Shown here: positions 47,792-60,400 of the stretch, one piece after another
Numbering within the stretch: position 1 is the stretch's first letter
How the letters are laid out: each line of letters begins with the position of its first letter
Notes under the pieces: generated by a model
Seen by the model: only the letters and a program-made list of their open reading frames with translations
Databases searched by the model: none
Told to the model about the DNA's origin: nothing
From: Andrena cerasifolii
Lineage: Eukaryota; Arthropoda; Insecta; Hymenoptera; Andrenidae
Direction of reading: 5' to 3'
NCBI RefSeq assembly: GCF_050908995.1
Contig: NC_135130.1
Span: forward strand, 8,983,001 to 9,047,000
DNA: 64,000 bases
Position numbers and translations under genes: made by a program

Positions 47792-50700
47792 TTTATCACC
47801 GCGGTGCTCGTGGCAAAGTTTCCGCGAGCGAGTCCAGCGGACAATCAAGACGTTAGAGGCTAGACACGTTAGAGCGTTAGACTCTGGCAATGGGTTGGCC
47901 CGGCGCATCGACTAGATCTCCTCGAGGACGGCAGGAATGATCTGGACGGGATCCAGGAGCGCGCAGAGAGCGGTGATCGTCGTCGCCTGAAAGCGGCTGG
48001 GCTCCTGCTCGCTATTGATTGCCAATAAATTCCGCGTGCCCGTAGCCGGTAAAGCGTAAAGGTAGCCATTTCGTTCACGGTTCGTCGGCTCACAATGGGT
48101 TTCCGTGTACAATGTCGGCTCCTGTTCGCGTACACGCGACGGTGAAATTAGCAAAGGCACTCTCGCAGACGGTGGACGCGAAAGGAGACGCGCTCTTTCG
48201 AGCCAGACCGAAGCGATGCGATGCGAACTTGCTCCAGATACCATCGGTCCGTGAGATCGCGCCGAGCCAAGCACAAAAGATCCTCCCATTCTTTTCCCCC
48301 TACTTCTACGCCCGCCCGTCCCCTGCTCCTCTCCGCGAAGAAAGGGGGTTTAATCAATCTTCGGCCCGATTCCGTTGTGGACGCAGTGTTATGCAAACGA
48401 GCGCGACGCTTCCGCAACGCGGGAAATTATACTATCAAATGCCGCGATTCAATTCGATTTCTGATCGTCCGTGGAAATTCTGCGAGCTGAGTGATAAACA
48501 ATCCAGGGACGAGACCAAGGGTCTATGAACGTCGTTTCTATCCTATCGAGAAGTCTCGGGAAACTTAACGAGCCGAAGGAACTTCGCCTGATTTCCCTCT
48601 CGAAGCGCCTAACCCCCGAATCACGCTCGGGAATCACAGGGTGACCGGGGGAGGGAAATGTCGAGAAAGAAAACTGGAGAGTTTATCGGGCATGCACGAA
48701 CGAGAGCTACGTTCGCAGTATTATCGTGGGTCGCGTGACGCAGCCAGCTTTCGAAGGCGGTTGCTCGTTGCCTAGGGTCTCGAGATGCAGGGATCGTGGT
48801 AACGGATAAGGTTGTTGGGAGCAACGGGGTGGAGAGAAAGGGGTAGCAGCGGCAGGAGGTAGGGCAGGGTGGCAGTGGGAGGGCTGGTCCGGCGACGGAG
48901 GCAGCGAGGGGGGAGAGATGTTGCTCCGTTGCTCGACGGCGGCGGCTAGAGTGGAAGGGAAGGAGTTGGGCGGTGGGGGAGGCGATTCCACGAAGCTCGC
49001 GGAGCACCAGTAGACGGCAGCACTGCGGGTCGCGCGTATCGCAGTTGGTGTCTGATCGTCAGCGCGTTTCCGTCTCCTATACTTGCCGACTCGTCGTCGT
49101 CATCGTCGTCGAGGGTGAAGGTGCCCCCACCCTCGCGACTCTCACCCCACCCGCGGCGAAGATCTTCTATTGTTGCCATCGTCGTCGTCGCCGCGTCGTA
49201 CCCGCGGCGTACGAGTAGTGACGCTTCGTGCCGGCTTTCCTTCGTTCGTGGGTTGCGCGGGTTCCGTGGGTTATTTTTTTTTTTTCCGCAAGTTCCGGGA
49301 TCGCCAGTGCTCCGTTTCACCTGCTCCCGGGAACACGAGGAGGCTGCCACGAACTGCTGGATGAAGGTGATTGTTGTGAAAGCCACGTCCGAAGCCTGGA
49401 CCCCGAGGAGAGACAGACGATTCTCGAGATCTCGACGATCGCGGTCGCTTCGTCGTGAAGTTTGCCACGCGACGACCCTGGCACGTGAAGTAGTCCGCCG
49501 AGAGAGAGAGCTCGTTCAAATTCGCCGGTTCGTTAGACGCGAGACGAGGATGGGCGGGGGCCGGAGCACTCGCTCGAGGATCCAGCTTTAACCTAGCCGC
49601 TCCTCTTATCGAGTTTGACACAGTTGTGTCTCTTTGAGCGCGCGAGGTCAAGCAGCCGGCCATGTTTCACGCGAACGCTCTCGAGTATCCGCGGTAGAGT
49701 TTGAGGTTATTCGCGCCGGGTCGACCGTGTTCGCGCGTTAGATCGTGGCCAGTGAAATTTAATGGGAATTCGCTGCGCGTCACGTTGGCAAAGCGTTCGG
49801 GAGAAAGGTGCCAAGAAGCCGGGTTTGTCGTGCGTTGAAGCTTTAAAGTCGCTAGCAGGCGTACGTATAGTTACGTCTGAATTGCCATGGTAATATTTCG
49901 CGTGAAGTTGGGCGCGTATCGATACCGCGATCGCCGCGAGAATCGTTGAATCGACCTCGACAGCGGTCCGCTTCGAGAGGCCCAGTGGACATCGGGAATG
50001 ATTGTTGCAGTGAGGGAACGCGGGAGACCGGAGGATTATTCTGATTAATAGCGGAGGAAAATTTACGACAGAACTATCGGTACTATCGGCTCTCGTGGGG
50101 CGTCGCGCCCGCGCGCGCGATGTATCCGCATTTAAACCGGCGGCTCGGCCAATGATTATTTTGTGGTGTGTCAAGTAAGTGAAAGTCAAGCGCGACGGAC
50201 GCCGCCGCGGCCATTTTTCATGGGATAAAACCACCGTGCACCACCGTCACCGGCTCGAACTGGTTTCAATCCCACCGCTTCATCGCCACGACGTGTAAGT
50301 ATTCCACTGCCAATCAGATTCCGTCTCTCATTCACACCTCCGCCTTTAATGGAGGATTTAATGCTATTTCCTTATCAAGCTTGGCGGAAGATAGGACGCG
50401 ATCGCGCAATTTCGCATTAGTAGCACGGGAAGGTCCGGTGTTGCAAACATGGCTGAGCCATTTACGCGTACGTGGCATTTTATTGCTTACAGCTCGTTCC
50501 TTGAGCTGTAAAGGCCACGCGGTACACTCTTTATCAAATCCTCCATTCGTGCAGCAGAAAACAGCATTATGCTTCTGCAGCGAGCTAATACTTTTACGAT
50601 AAACAGACTGTGCTCGCGCGAACGTAGAACGGAATTATCGTCGTAGCGATCGTTCTCTCGTGCCAATTATACCGGTAGCATTAAAATATAGCTCGCGCTG

Positions 50701-51568
50701 AGCGATGCACAAAGCTCACGCAGACTTTTCGTCCCCTCCAACCCCTCGATCGTTAAAGAATGGAAATTCGCAATTAGTTGCGCTGCTATTATCTCACCCG
50801 AGGAAAATTGATGGGCAGTTGACCCGATCGAACGTGCAATTTGCATCGGTCGTTTCGAAATTTCACGAAACTCATCGCGATCCTTTGAAATACAATTCTC
50901 TCTGAAAATTTTGTGTCCGTTAACCACCGCGGTATTGCCGTTCTCCGATAGGAATAAGAGAAATCGTTGGCTCTAAACGTAGATAGGAATCTCAAGTTTT
51001 TGCAGAAAATTCGATTGTTGTGTCCTGTACCTTACGCAAAAAAGTTGAGAGAATACAGTATCCCCAAAAAGTTACGCTAACTTCCGTTCCCTTTAGAAAC
51101 AACGAGGTCGGGCCGTCGTAAAGTGATTTATCGCAAAGAATCGCGACGATCAATTGCAGTTTCATTGAATTACTCGGGGATAAATTAGTGGGAGCCATCG
51201 ACAGAGTTGTTTGCTGTTATTTGTGCCGTAAACGGGGAAACGTATCAATCGGGGCATGTTCCATAAAGTATCAGCGAGGGGCATGGCTATCGCGATAAAA
51301 GCGAACGCTTCGGTACAGTAGGTACGGTCTGGTGCGGTCCGGTCCGCGGAGGTCGTTCGATAAACAACGTTTATTTTCAAAACGGCGCGCAGAGGAGGGC
51401 CATCAATCTTTCGCTGCGGGCAAAAATTCAAGAACCCTTTTCTCATCGACATGCGTGACCGAACTTTTGAGCGGTAGTGTACGTGAGCGGGGATCCATTA
51501 GGTATATATACATGCGTGTAGGAAGGAGAGTGAAACACGGAGCAAGCAAAGGGGAATAGAGAGCCACA

Positions 51569-51612
51569 GAGGAGGAGGAGGAGGAGGAGGAGGTGGAGGT
51601 GGGGGAGGGGGA
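51569..51612. repeat. GGA microsatellite
   Basis: About ten GGA units grading into GGT and G-rich sequence, followed by 100 bases of GA-rich sequence. On the minus strand it opens a poly-proline and poly-serine frame, which is not a gene. Confidence 0.85.
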
Positions 51613-54600
51613 AGCAGAGAAGCGAAACGAAAGAGACAGAGGGAAAGAGTGGGCGAGCATGGCTGGGAGAGAGGAAAAGTGGGTGTGCGGTATGGGTGCG
51701 CGGGAGAGCAGCAGAGATAGAGAGAGATAGGGAAGGAGAGATACATTCGAAGGAGCGAGAAGGAGGGACGAATTGGAAGGGAAAATGAATTCTCGTTGGC
51801 AGTCAGATAACCCGGGTACGATCGATCGGAATATCTGCCGGTCCGTTGGCGTTACATACACACACCGGCTGTACATAGAAACGCGTTTATATATAGAACA
51901 TCATCGGCCATGTGCCGGCCGGCCGGCCGCGCGAGGGGGCGCGCGCCTACATACGTATGGATGTGTCTACATAAACGCGTCTGCGACTCTTTGCGAACGA
52001 CGGGAACGCATCTACTATGCATGAATGCGTATACAGGGTGGCTCGATTTAGCCGCGACAACGGCACTTTCCAACCAACCACGGAAACGGAACTTTTACCC
52101 GCAGCTTCGTCAAGTATTTTTCCTCCTGCCCTGCGCTATTTTATTCCGTAATCCGTTCACCGTCCAATTATCCCCGGCCAGCATTGACCCGCGCGAGCTC
52201 CTTGGACGTTACAGGGACACCGATCGCTTCTGTCCCTTCGGTTCCGTTCCTCGGGAATTCTGACCGATAGACCGCTGGTTATTCGCAGCGACCGGGGGTG
52301 GCCACGGGCCAGTGTTCGCCGCCCTTTCGTACCTCCGCTGTTCCGAGCCCTCTCGCCCTGCCGCGAATAGCAATTCTCAGTCATATTTAATCGACCGCTT
52401 TTGCCCGTCTGTCGGTCGTATTCCCAGGTCCCCTCTTCAGACAGGTGCCCGGGTTGTTCGACAATTATTCATAAACGGAAAATTCGCCCCCGGAGGCGGA
52501 ATTATGAAAAGCTCGCCGCTCCGACTTCCCCGGAACACGTGTAATCCAATCACGTCTGCCAGGGCTGCTAGTCGAGATCCCGAGACGCATTAACAGCGCG
52601 AGGAATGGACGAGAGTTCTGGAAAAGGAAACGCTGCGACGCTGGCCCCTTATCCACAAGCGCCGCGTACGCGGATCGGATCCTCGAAGGCCTGATCGGCC
52701 CGAGGCTCTCCGATGGCAAACTGGGTGCTAATGAGCGTGAATAAATAGCTGCCGATAAGCAGCCGTCACTTATCGCGCGTCAAGGTACCTACACGCCAGC
52801 CGATCCGAACCGCGAATCGCACCGAACGGAACAGACGGATTCCTGCTGACTGCCAATGCCTCGAGATACTTGACTTGTATAGGTGTCAAGTATGCGCATA
52901 GATAAAACGAGTCACGTCGACCGTATCTCCGTCGCGGGAACCATACACGCCAGTTACCTACGTGAATTCGCTCACGACCCATGATGGCCTCTCGACCGGT
53001 ACCCACCTTCCAACTCTCCTACTGGAAGGAGAGGGTGGTGGAAAAAATTTGTCGGCGGTTCTGGGCAGCTGGGGGGGGGGGGTGACCAGAGTGCATGGGT
53101 GGACCAGTTTGCAGGCAGGAAAGAGCAACCGGTATCCGGAGAACTGGTTGGCCGCGAAGGTAGGCGGGAAAAATCGGTAAACAAGCGAGCTGGCTGGCTT
53201 TATCGCGGCACCCCTCGCGTCTGCACGCGCTATCGTCGTCGCTATCGATGAAAAGTTTAGTCTCCCCTCTGCGTTTCGGCTTGGATCGCCCGATACCGAG
53301 CCTGTCGCTCCTCCCTGATAGCGCGCGTGTCAGGACACACGCGTGCCGTGCGGTGCTGTGCGCGCAGCTGCCTAGGATCGACGTCCCTGTAATGGCAAAG
53401 TTGCGAACGACGCGTATATAGGACAGCGCGTTAGCTCGATTGCTTGAAAAATAGCAGCTCCTTGCGTCGACAGGTACATTAATCCGTAATCCGCGTTTAT
53501 TATCGTCGTTCGCCTGGCAAATCGTGTTTGCGATAATCTAGCTTAATGCACACGGAACTGCAGCGCCATTAGCTTCGCCTCCGGCTTTTTCGCTTGATTT
53601 ATCATCTCAGTTGGCAAATTAGACGACTCTTTGCCCTGCAACGACGCTCGTAACGCGGGAGAATGGCCTGAGAGCGATAACGAGTCGCATTTACGACGCA
53701 TTGCGTTCTTATGCCGCGATAAACTTCAGCCGTTTTGCGGTCTGCCGACTCGAGCGGCCAATTTAGACTGGAAAGGTCGCCAAGTGGTTACGTGAACGGT
53801 CGAGCGCCTCGAGGAACTAGAATTTCTTCAGATTCGGCCCCCGCGACCGGGCTACCGGAAACTTTGCGCGTCGGCAACTTCTCGTCCCGACTGCGCTGTT
53901 CCTCCTCTCGGCTGCTGGAACTGTGACAAGTCCGTTCCGCGCGTGCCCATTCATACGTTTCCGCGAAAACTATAAGTTTGTAAGTTCACGAGCGACCGCT
54001 GCCTCCGACCAGATGACCGTCACCTTTCCTAGAAATTCCGATAGGATTTGACGAGCTTCGGAGGGCGTAGAAAATCACTGTCTCTCGTTAATCGGGGCTG
54101 ATTCGTGTTACTCGTTAACGCGACGCACTGTCTGTCCTCGCTGGCTACGCCGCTGCGCATCTGGTCGCTGATCTTTTCCAGTTACACAGGTAACCACTTA
54201 AGTGAGACTCGGCTGCCTCTATCCACGCGCACGCACATGCACGCGCCACGCCGCATCCACTGTCAGTGTAGCCATTAATTAGATTAGCATATGCCGGAAA
54301 AAGCAGCTATCCGCTTATATCCGCCTGTGGCGACGTTGCACCACTACCAGCGCAGCTCGCTCGGCGCGTTAATGGCATTATGGGATCATCCGTGTGCGAC
54401 TACAACCTCCGCTGCAAATATCCTCCGACCATTACTCGATCCTTGTTCCACCTCACCTGCGATACGCTTATCGTCCCCGTGATATCTGCGCGCCACCACC
54501 GCCGATCCGTCTTCTCTGTCCTATCTTATTACAGGTAGTTATCACAGCACTCGCGCTGGAAAACTGTGGTCGCGCAAACTTCGCGTTCCACGGCCAAAGA

Positions 54601-54877
54601 CGGTGATAAATCGTAATCGTAAAGCAGCAGCGTCCGCTTCTACTACCCCCGTTCGAGTCGATTACACACCCTCCCCGCCGCGCGGCGTAAATAATTTCGT
54701 TCTCCGGGATTCTTTGCTCGCCCCACTTATTCCGCATTCCTTGTGCACAAGGGGCGGCAGAAGTTGCCGAGTATCGAAAGCAGCAACAAGGACGACACAA
54801 AGCCGAGAGCGGCGACGCAAACTATTTATTTCATGGGCTTCCCCCGTATAGACGTCGACGGCGATGGTCTCCCCTTT

Positions 54878-54905
54878 CGCGCGCGCGCGCGCGCGCACAC
54901 ACACG
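54878..54905. repeat. (CG)n(CA)n dinucleotide run
   Basis: Alternating CG for about 18 bases followed by CA for about 9. Alternating purine-pyrimidine DNA of this type can adopt the Z form in vitro; any role here is unknown. Confidence 0.85.
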
Positions 54906-55717
54906 CTCGTGTGTACACGGGTCGTACATCAGCGGGCGCGAGTACATAAGGGGAAGTGGCCGGTATGCGAGGAAGGCGCACGAGGCTACACGAGAGCCAC
55001 ATAATGTGCGTGGCCATGTGCATCCCCCGGAATGCGACGGCCTAGGTGAAATGCCTGGTCCCGTGCCAGATACTTTAACCTCCATTCCCAATAAAACAGG
55101 CTGGAATCTTCTTTCCTGGCACTCTCTCTAGGGGAGGTCGCGACCTGGACCACCACGGTCTAAGTCCTCTCCACGGTGCAACAAAGGGGTAGGAATCGAC
55201 GAATCGCATTAATTGTCCACCGTTCGCGTAAAACGGAGGATACCCTTTCCCAGGATCTGATAAAACGAAGAAATTGCGAATCGCGGCGAGCTCCTTTTCC
55301 TCCCCAAGCTTCTTATCAGCGCAATCTCCTCGGAGGTAATTCCCCATCGCCTTTTCGAATATTCACAACCGGTGCCGACCTTTAATTTCTCCCGAGGCGG
55401 CCTGGGATCCTCCTCCTGCGGTGCTTGTTCCTCGAGAATATTCACCGACCGATAATCCACGCTCGTAAATTCGCGCACGTCCCCCCCATCTTCTTTCTCG
55501 TCTCCTTCGCTGCGCATCTTGCCGCGTACCTGGTGGCCCGTTTACGCGTTCGTTACGTTATGGCGGTCCAGGAGGCTAGAACCACCTCGATAAACTCGCG
55601 AATATTGATTTCAACGAACCTCGGAGAGGGTCGCTGGATCGCCGAGGCACCGCTCCCGACGGCACCGCCCCTTCTCGGGGATACGAAAACGGTTTGCATT
55701 CCTGCTGGGTCACCCTG

Positions 55718-56546
55718 TAAGGTGAATGTCCCAATTTCTGCTCAAGTCCCCGTTCCTGCTCGTTTCGGATTTTTCTTATTATTATAAGCGTTACGTTTGT
55801 GCTATAGTTGCAACAAAATAGTTCTAGATTATTTCTAAATAATCAAAGTGCAGCGGAAGCAACGAAAAACTTTCAAAATGAGAGACTCGTGATTTTTCGA
55901 CTGTGTTTTAGCTGGTTGTGCTAAGGAACAGGGTCACTATTATTGGTATTCGATAATTGGGCAGAAAATAGTATTAGCAGGAAAAGTTCTTATTTAATAA
56001 CAAAAACAGATACCGTATTGTGCTCTGGATGTAGATTTTTGTACTATTTTTTAATTTTTTTTAAGTAGAAAACAGGTGATTAGGTTTAAGGTCAAGTGAA
56101 TCACCGTCACCAAAATTTTAGTAACATAAACTCACAATTCAATATATGCTGTAAGCTCTATTTCTATTCGAAGGCATTTTATTAATTGTTTGTCATTATT
56201 TTATGCTCTACTGTTGTGTTATGAAACATCTCCATAAAAGATGTAACTTATTTTAACTTGAAAAGGCAACATATTATGCGAGCAGAAATTAGTACAAATG
56301 GTGAGTAGAAATACGTACATCGCTAATTTTCGTGAGTAGAAATACAAACATTTAAAACATATTTAATTACAAATTACTAGTAGTTAAACATCTTGAAATA
56401 TCTTTCTTAAATAGTTTTCGACTGGTTGATTTATTATTAAATAATTATTCAATTACTCGGCAAATTTTGATCGCAAACAAATTTTTTTACACCTTCTTTC
56501 CGACGAGTAACCTCTTAAATCAGCAGAAATTGGGACATTCACCTTA
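55718..56546. mobile_element. Small TIR element, family 1, copy B
   Basis: About 829 bp, with ends TAAGGTGAATGTCCCAATTT continuing for about 25 matched bases. It shares its terminal repeats and about 100 bases at the left and 200 bases at the right with copy A (28732-29058). The extra 500 bases in the middle are AT-rich and absent from copy A, so A is probably an internally deleted relative, or B carries an insertion. No transposase frame is visible. Confidence 0.8.
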
Positions 56547-57314
56547 CCCGAAGCGCTGCGCCACGTTTATCTCGAGCGCCGTCCGCGTTTATCTGCGGTA
56601 ATAAATGCTCCGCGCCGGTTCAACAAAGACGCGAACCGCTCGTACCCCCTTTCGTCCACAACACCGTCTGGTTGGCCTCTGCTATCCAGTGGCGTGACTT
56701 TTACGGCCGACTACAAAATAGTGGTTGCGCGTAGACGGTGCGAAGGATCGTCGTCGAATCGGTCAAACCGAGCGAAAGGGGTATCGACTTTCGCGAGATA
56801 ATTTCACCCTCTAAATTCGCTTTATCATCGGGGGCTCCTTGGCGAGACTGGAGCGCGCGTTCGTCACGATCCAGCTCCCAAAGTGGAAAGAGATGTAGCT
56901 GCACGGCCAGGAGATTATGCCTGACGGCGTCGCTGCACTTTACCGCGATTCGTGAGCAGACTCTGGATACATACCTCGACGGAGGTTCGGTTAAGTAGAT
57001 AAAGAGTCGCGGCTAAACGCTACACGTAGCCTGCGAGCTACATTTACGTCTCGCGACATGGCTGCTCGAGGAAGTCCACCGTGAATCGATGCAGCGCTCG
57101 ATCCGAGAAACTATTAGTCGACAAGGTAGAGCGGCTCGCAGGACGTATGCAATCCCGTTCCTTTTGCAACGCTGCGGAACGAAAGTTGCGGTTTCCCTGG
57201 CGCTATATATCAACCCTGTGCAGGGAACAATGCCCACTCGAACGCGGAGCGTGGATCGCGCGGTGTTTCTGGATCAGCAGCCCGAAAAGTAAATGTATCT
57301 CGTTTATATTTCAG
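56547..57314 (+). other. Intron 6, last part
   Basis: CpG-rich sequence ending in TTTATATTTCAG before exon 7. No other feature is supported. Confidence 0.6.
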
Positions 57315-57414
57315 CCGCGACCTGGAAGGAGGCCCAGAGGACGCCCTGGGACCGCCACACAGTTGCAGACTACGCCCAGGATACAGAGCCCCGTCTCGCA
57401 GCATCTGGAAAAAG
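57315..57414 (+). CDS. Kdm3: KDM3/JMJD1C-like histone demethylase, exon 7 with AT-hook-like motif (residues 298-330)
   Basis: 100 bases between TTTATATTTCAG and AAG|GTGAGT; it starts in phase 0, as exon 6 requires, and ends in phase 1. The 33 codons begin PRPGRRPRGRPGT, which contains the RGRP core of an AT-hook, a minor-groove DNA-binding motif. The rest is glutamine, serine and threonine-rich. Vertebrate JMJD1C is also basic and then glutamine-rich here but is not alignable with confidence. The exon call rests on splice sites, phase and composition, not on homology, and the intron before it is 17.4 kb, so it is less sure than exons 1 to 6. Confidence 0.68.
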
Positions 57415-60400
57415 GTGAGTCTCGCACTCGACGAAGTTTCCATGTTCGGCGTAGGCGGTTTCCACGTCCAAACCTTTGCACTCCAAGCGCACACGCCTCT
57501 CGGACATAGCAGACTTTAAATTCGCGCTTCGTAGAAATAAACGGACAAGCTTCTGTATTTATTGCGCTAAGATCTCTGCTAGACGGTCGAGCGAATAAGT
57601 TGGAGTGCAATGTGTTAAAATTTCTAGCGGGCCGTGCCAAAGTGGCGTCCAAGCTGAAATTCACGGTAGCTTCAATATGCATGCGGTCTCTATTGAATTT
57701 TAACGACCTGCTGCTTTCACGGTAGAAGGGTCTGAAAGTAGCGCGTCCAGGTGAAAAATAAAATCCTTTTAGAACGGTGCGTCAGAATTATCGATGCTGC
57801 ACGGTTCACGGTGCCTTTGAAGCGCGATTACCTCATCTTTAGCCATTAATCGTTATCGACTCGAGAAATCGACGCGCGCCATTGATCTTCAGCCGGCTAC
57901 GCTGCGCGGCGAAGTTGCGTATTCTCGCGACGTACCGCTGGAGCCGGCAGTCGCTCTGCTTCGTCCCTGACAACGTTCACCTCGGTTGATCGTTGGAGGA
58001 GGAACCTAAAAGGGGTAGAAAAGAACGTAGTCCCCGATCCGGCGTGTCGAGCATGTTCAAGTCTTCCGCATGGTCGATGAAGCGAGGTCAAGAGGGGTCG
58101 TCGCCGCGGCGAAGCCACGATCGATCCTCTCGAAGGTCAGAGAAAGAGCTTTCGGACGAGAGGGTGGCGCGTGTTCATTGACGAAGCCGATCCGGGGTAT
58201 CGCGTGGAATTAGGGCCGCCTGAAAATGCATCGCCTCCGGGGACGAAGACTGTTCTCCGGAGGCAGGGAATAAAAAGAACAGGGGGCCAGGAGGGGAGGG
58301 AAAGGGCGAAGAAAGCTACGGGTAGAGGGGACGGCGAGAGACGCGCCAAGGGGAATAAATGATTCGAGGAACCGAGGAGGGAACCGGTCCACAAACAAAA
58401 GACTCGTTGCCAGGTCTGGCTGAATCGCTGCTTTAAGGGATGAGGGGGAGAAGCGGGAGGGATTCCAGCCAGGAAGGAAGTGCTGACTCGGGAGGGAAGA
58501 GGGTGCCGATGTTGATGAAACGGGCTGCAGGACTCTCGAGTCTTTGTCCCCGGGACACGAACGCTTCTTAATCACATGGACCAGCGTCCCTGCTCCATGT
58601 TTTTCTGCCTCCTCCCATTGTCGCTACTTTTCTCCCTCTTCTCTGGGTTAGTCGAATTCCTAGGGTCGGCAACTTCCTCTCCCCTTGCTTCCTTCCTGGC
58701 ATTTGTCCGCTCGCGCGTGACATTAAGATTTCCATTTCGAGCACATTTCGAACAAATGTCTTGGGTTGGTAAAAATTAGTCGAGCAATGCCGGGGCGTTC
58801 ACGGATCGCTCGGATTAGCAACGTGAAGTTCAGACGGAATTTCACTCGGTGATCCGACTTCGCTCCCAATCCAGAGCTCCAATTACGCTCCGAGATTCTA
58901 TATACTGGCACAAATTTCCTTTCGCAATGGCAGGTATTTGCGACACGAAATAAATAAAAGACATCCACGTGACCCAGCTGCCCCGGCCTATTCTCGACGC
59001 TCTTGCGGTAAAGCCGTTATCGGAGAACGTTATTTCCAGCCGCTTCCTGTTCGGATAATTCCTCACTTGGAGCTAATTGGCAGGATTAATTAATTGAACC
59101 GTCAGTTGGAAGTATTTTTACGCTCGGCAGCGACCGAACCTGTATTGCTTTTTGATCGTCTACGTCCACAATGATAGCTCGAGCACCCGCGAGATCGCGG
59201 GCATGCCCTAGGCTCTTTTCTGTCGCGTTTTCTCAGAAACGAGAGTGCAACGAACGACAAACGCCTCCTCTCGCGTTCGTCATCGTCGAACAGCCACTCC
59301 TCCGAGTCCGAGTTAGAAACCGTGACTGGGTGTCTTTCCTTCTCTTCCCTGGGCTTCGAGGCATTGTTGTACTCCGTAATTACGATATTTCCATTTATTT
59401 CATATAATAACATAACAATACAATTTACGGAAACTTAAACGAAATACAGCTTAATAGATTTTAGAGCTAGACTATTATGTCGAGACTGTTCGGAACAAGA
59501 GTAAAGTGTAAATTGAAAGAGATATTGCGTGTTATATATAGGTGGTTTTGGTGGTTCAGAAAGTGGGGGTTGTAAGGGAAGAGGCATAGGGATCAAGGTA
59601 CAAGGATGAGTAATAAGGGACGGATGAAATCGCAAGAAAAGGAATTTAGGATATTTGCTATTGCTATCTGTCGAGAGATTTACTATATGTAAACGAATGA
59701 CTAAAACTATAGAAAAATAAATTTAAGTGGCGTTGGTATACAACAGCAGAGCAGCAAGGTGGAAGAGGAGCGAGTGGATCGCACAAGTTACGTCACCGTG
59801 TCACCGAGCAAGTACAACCGATGCAGTCGAGGGTAGCGTACTTTTGGCCGCGCCTAATAAGATCATCCTCGAGTCCCTTCCATTCGCTTCTATTCTCCTA
59901 AATCTGCGTCTACGTGATCCACGAGAAAACGTTCACGGTTACGAGTGCTCTCGATTCCTGCGGAAGCACAGCGCAGAGAAACTTGGACGGCGATAATTCC
60001 CCTCGACTGGAGCAGCGGGAAAGCTCTCGAGGGAGCCGAATCGTTCCCCGATATCCTCGAGGAAAGCGAAGAAATTTATGCCGTCGTTCCGGGAACTTGT
60101 CCAGCGTTTCACCAGCAAAGATTCAAAGCCGCGATTTTTCTTTCTGCGAGCTACGAGGTGCAGGCACGCGCTAATAAAGTAACGAGGACTCCTTTGAAGT
60201 GGGTCTGCGTCGCTGTAATTCCTCGGTTCGTCGTCCCTCTCTTTTCTGCCCTTTTGCCTCCCTCTCGCCCCTCTCTCTTCTCGGTCTCAAGCTCCTCTCC
60301 CTCCGAAAATAAACGCGCCGCGTAAAACGTGAACCGGATGACACGTTGCTGAAAATACAAGCGGCAGAGCGAGCGCCGCTCCGGCCGATGATATTTCGTA

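Larger units (their letters stand above)
47792..55717 (+). other. Intron 6, long middle part
   Basis: About 8 kb of CpG-rich intron sequence. Bases 48850-49700 resemble a promoter or first-exon region in composition (dense CpG, TCG/GTC triplets), though I can support no transcript. Other notable parts are the GGA tract (51569-51612), a 12-base G run (53071-53082) and a CG/CA dinucleotide run (54878-54905). No recognisable protein or RNA gene. Confidence 0.45.

Noticed and set aside
57993..58181. Arg/Ser-rich frame (KRGRKERSPRSG and RRSHDRSSRRSEKEL) as another exon of the demethylase
   Set aside because: Its composition looks exon-like, but the available acceptors are poor, none gives the required phase after exon 7, and no good donor follows before the TGA.
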